In this document: positions 61,101 to 64,000 of the stretch, one piece after another
How the letters are laid out: the number at the start of each line of letters is the position of its first letter
Position numbering within the stretch: the first letter of the stretch is position 1
Assembly (NCBI RefSeq): GCF_001522545.3
Contig: NC_031797.1
Location: 3,187,961 to 3,251,960 of the forward strand
Length of the DNA stretch: 64,000 bases
DNA from: Parus major
Taxonomy: Eukaryota > Chordata > Aves > Passeriformes > Paridae
Reading direction: 5' to 3'
Made by a program: the position numbers and the translations under genes
The notes under the pieces: model-generated
Seen by the model: the letters and a program-made list of their open reading frames with translations, nothing else
Database searches by the model: none
What the model was told of the DNA's origin: nothing

Positions 61101-64000
61101 TTGGTGCTCCTGGGATGGGGATTGTAGGGCAGGGAAGAAAAGCTGCAAAGAGCCAGGGAGCTGCAACCTCCTCCCTATGGATTATCCACCACCTCCCCTC
61201 TGCCCTGTGCTTTTGCTGGAGGGCTTCCTGCTCATACATTGTGTTTTGTTACTAATTCACTGACCTGCTGCAGCACTTAAAGTGATGAAGTGGATGCAGA
61301 ATTCTACCTCTGTCCCTTGTTTCCAAGGCAACCATCTTCCCTTCCCTCTCCACAAGTGTCACACTTAATTTGTTCAGGCGCAGATCCGATTGCAGGAGTT
61401 CATAGCACGAGAGGGGAGGCACTTCCACCTTTTATTAGTGGAGGTGCAAATTAACCTGCAGGGCTGGGGTCTCCTCCTGCCCTCCTGGAGCTGCTGTGCT
61501 GCCTTCCCCAGCACCTGTGGGGTTTGGAGTGTGGCTCTGGCATGCTGTGCTGTTCAAACCTGGGTACCAAACCCCTTGGAAATCTGTGTGGTGCTGCTCA
61601 GGGCTCATTTTCAGGGGCTGGCTGTGCTCCTGGGCTGCCTTTGAGGGAGGTGGGGGGTGCTTCTCTGAGCCTCTGCTGTTGCCTGTACACTTGTGGGCTT
61701 TCCCCATCCCTTCTCTGTAGTGCTAGGTAGTGATTTCCCCTCAGCAGGACACAAAGGAGCATTCCTCTTCCTTCCTGAGGTACCTGGCTCAATCTTCTCG
61801 ACCCTCTGGCAGCACATGGAAGGGATCTTTCCTTCTCTTACCCACATTCTGCAAATCACTTTCGTAATGTGTGTTAAAGGACTGAATCTCCAGAACTCCT
61901 TGTAGGAGTCTGAGCCATCCCTGCCACTTTTAGTGGTCCTAGCTGGGGGAAACTGCTGGTTTCACACTTGTGTTTGTTCTGAACCTGACTGAAGAGCTTG
62001 GACATCTCTTGATCCAACAAGAGCTGGAGCAGTGATTGCAGGGACATTGTTGGCGTGTGTTGCCTTTCCCTGGGACATTTTGTGCCTTCCACAATTGCCT
62101 GTGAGGGAGCTGAGCTAAACTGGAACTTTGTTCATTGCTGCTTGTGGTGACAGTGACCTTCCAGGGAGCTGGAGGCCCTTACATGGCATCACAGGAGGTG
62201 GAGAATCGCTCGTCCTGACCCTGGCTGGCAGGGCAGGGATCTGCAGCTTGGCATCTGCTCTCAGAGAAAACCATCCCTGTGCAAACCAAGCCAACTGCAA
62301 TGTTTGTGACCCAAATGGGAAGTGAATAGCTGGGAGTGTTGGAAAGCTGCAGCTGTGCTTACAAGATTCTTATTTTAACCTTGCTTATACCAGGACTTGA
62401 AAAGAGCAGAGGGAGGACTTGTGATGGGAGATCTGAGCTTGGGAGCTGCAAACCAAGCACTGGGCTCATTAAGCACTGGGCAACCCACATTCCTCTTTTT
62501 CCTTCAGTCCTTGACCCTTGCTGTCTTATCTCCCTGTGGCTGACAGCAGCCGTCTGGGCACCACTTCTGCCTGGCAGGATCACAATTAACGCTTGTGCCT
62601 CTGCTGGCCGGGGGTTCTGAGCTTTGCAGCCGCCTCAGTGAGCTTGTGGAATAGGAAGAAATAATCCTTTACTACTTCTGCCTTCACTCTGAAGCATTTT
62701 AAGCTACTCCCAGCCCTTTGAAACAGAGACCAGAGAGGAATCTGCCTCTTGCAGAGGGATGTTCTGCACAAGGGGTGCTTCTGAGATATCCAGAATGTTT
62801 TGTTCGCCCTCAGGGCTAAAGCAGCTGCCACAAGCACCAGGTAACTGTGTGTCTGCCAGTCCAGTTGGCTCAGGAGACATCCCTGAAACTGGGAAAAACT
62901 GGTGGAACAGGGCACTCATCAGCAGAGCTCACACCAAGCCCATGTTTTGGGCGGTGGTGAGGGCAGGGTTGAGGAGGGGCTTTATCTCATGGCCATCATT
63001 GACCAGGCAGTGCTGCTTTCTGGCTCAGGCAGTGGCTTCCTGAGGCAGCTGAGGGTGTTCCAAGAGCCAGTGGTCCTCAGCTGAAGAGCAAATCTTCAGT
63101 GACAACCTCCAGCACCAGCACAGAAAGCGGAATATCTGTCCCTGCTGGAAAATCCTTGCCAGGAAATACTCCACTATTCTGTACAGCATTGCTCGAGGCT
63201 CCTTCCAAGAGGTCTTTGATTTTTCTTAGAACTTCAATGGATTTCTCTTCTCACTCTCTATCCTCATTACCATATATGCATATGCAAGTGTTTGAAATCA
63301 CCTCCCGGAGGATGGAAGCATAATGACTGGAGTACAGTGATTCAGGTTTCTGCTGCTAATAAAAACCTATTTTTACTCTCCTGGTAAGTAGGACAGGAGG
63401 GAAGAGTGAGGCAGAGCTGAAATACAGCAAAATAAAAACACCAGTTGCCATAGATTTCCAGGCTTTTTCCCTTTAAAATTCTCCTTTTAACAGCAGTCAC
63501 TCTGATCTCATTTGTCCTGGATATTCCCTTCTCCCAAGGTCTCTGGTGTGGAGTTTGGATCCCTCAAGCCCCTGGCTAAACCAGCTGCTCCTCTGCCCCT
63601 GTTGTGCTGATCCTGCCAGGCTGGATCAGCCCAGGCTGGATTTGCTGTCTTGGCAGTCGCTTCCTCCATGAGCAGAGTCTCCAAGGAAGGGAAATGGATT
63701 GATCCCATTAGGAGAGCGGTGTGCCGTGCACATCACCGAGGAATCCATCTGAGGAAGCCATCCTTGGGATCTGTGAGGAGCCCTGGGCCAGAATCCACCA
63801 ATTACTCTGGTCCTGCTCCCTTCCTGCTGGTCCAGCAGCTGGGATGGGCTTTGCTTAACTCCTGTAGTGCCCCTTCAGGGAGCAGAGGTGACAACTGCCA
63901 GCTGAGATCTGCAGCAATTCCTGTCCCTGTCCCCAAACAACACCTTCCTCCCTGCAGACAAGGGGCTGCCCAGCTCCAAAACCCCATTGCTGCAGAGAAA
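58147..64000 (+). other. STK11 intron 7 (partial)
   Basis: At least 5.85 kb beginning GTGAGTG. I searched the plus strand for the expected exon 8 start (WFRKKHP) and did not find it. No mobile element or RNA gene recognised. Confidence 0.75.

Noticed and set aside
58147..64000. Looked for STK11 exon 8 and later exons
   Set aside because: No frame encoding the expected WFRKKHP start or the DEDEDLFDIEDD region was seen; these exons must lie beyond the window.

Overview
This is a vertebrate nuclear genome window, almost certainly from a bird. It carries seven exons of STK11 (LKB1) on the + strand and fourteen coding exons of SBNO2 (strawberry notch homolog 2) on the - strand. The spliced proteins are close to their vertebrate orthologues, and several avian-type CR1 LINE 3' ends are present. 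SBNO2 and STK11 are also head-to-head neighbours on human 19p13.3, so the order is conserved synteny. I cannot fix the species. No bacterial, plasmid or phage features and no CRISPR array are present; ORF-length stretches elsewhere are chance or repeat-driven.

Layout. Positions 1-34130 hold SBNO2 on the - strand: a probable non-coding first exon in a CpG island near 34023-34130, a first coding exon at 27399-27497, and thirteen further coding exons down to 551. The rest of the gene lies beyond the left edge. The fourteen exons join in one frame into 581 residues, covering the N-terminal region, the acidic segment and the helicase-like core as far as Walker A, DECH and SAT motifs and beyond. 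Positions 34131-39400 are intergenic: a 32-bp G-rich minisatellite, a 540-bp ATCC-type satellite, about 2.3 kb with nothing recognisable, and a second CpG island containing two assembly gaps. From 40051 to the right edge lies STK11: exons 1-7 (coding nucleotides 1-920, with exon lengths I recall as identical to human), then intron 7 running off the window; exon 8 onward is not here.

The most notable signal is splicing. Both genes carry a minor-spliceosome (U12-type) intron with the same perfect branch-site sequence TTCCTTAAC. STK11 intron 2 is an AT-AC intron (ATATCCTT...AC), known in human LKB1. SBNO2 intron 2571-3051 is a GT-AG U12 intron (GTATCCTT...AG), which I recognised from the sequence. 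Other points of interest are a promoter-proximal array of predicted G-quadruplex units upstream of SBNO2, a roughly 1-kb 25-bp minisatellite in STK11 intron 6 that stays open in more than one frame, an upstream ORF overlapping a YY1-like site in SBNO2 exon 1, and interferon-response-like motifs in SBNO2 intron 1.

Function. SBNO2 is a DExD/H helicase-like transcriptional co-regulator linked to IL-10/STAT3 anti-inflammatory signalling and osteoclast fusion. STK11 is the master kinase upstream of AMPK-related kinases, acting with STRAD and MO25. They are physical neighbours; nothing in the sequence shows that they act together. Their start regions are about 5 kb apart in separate CpG islands.
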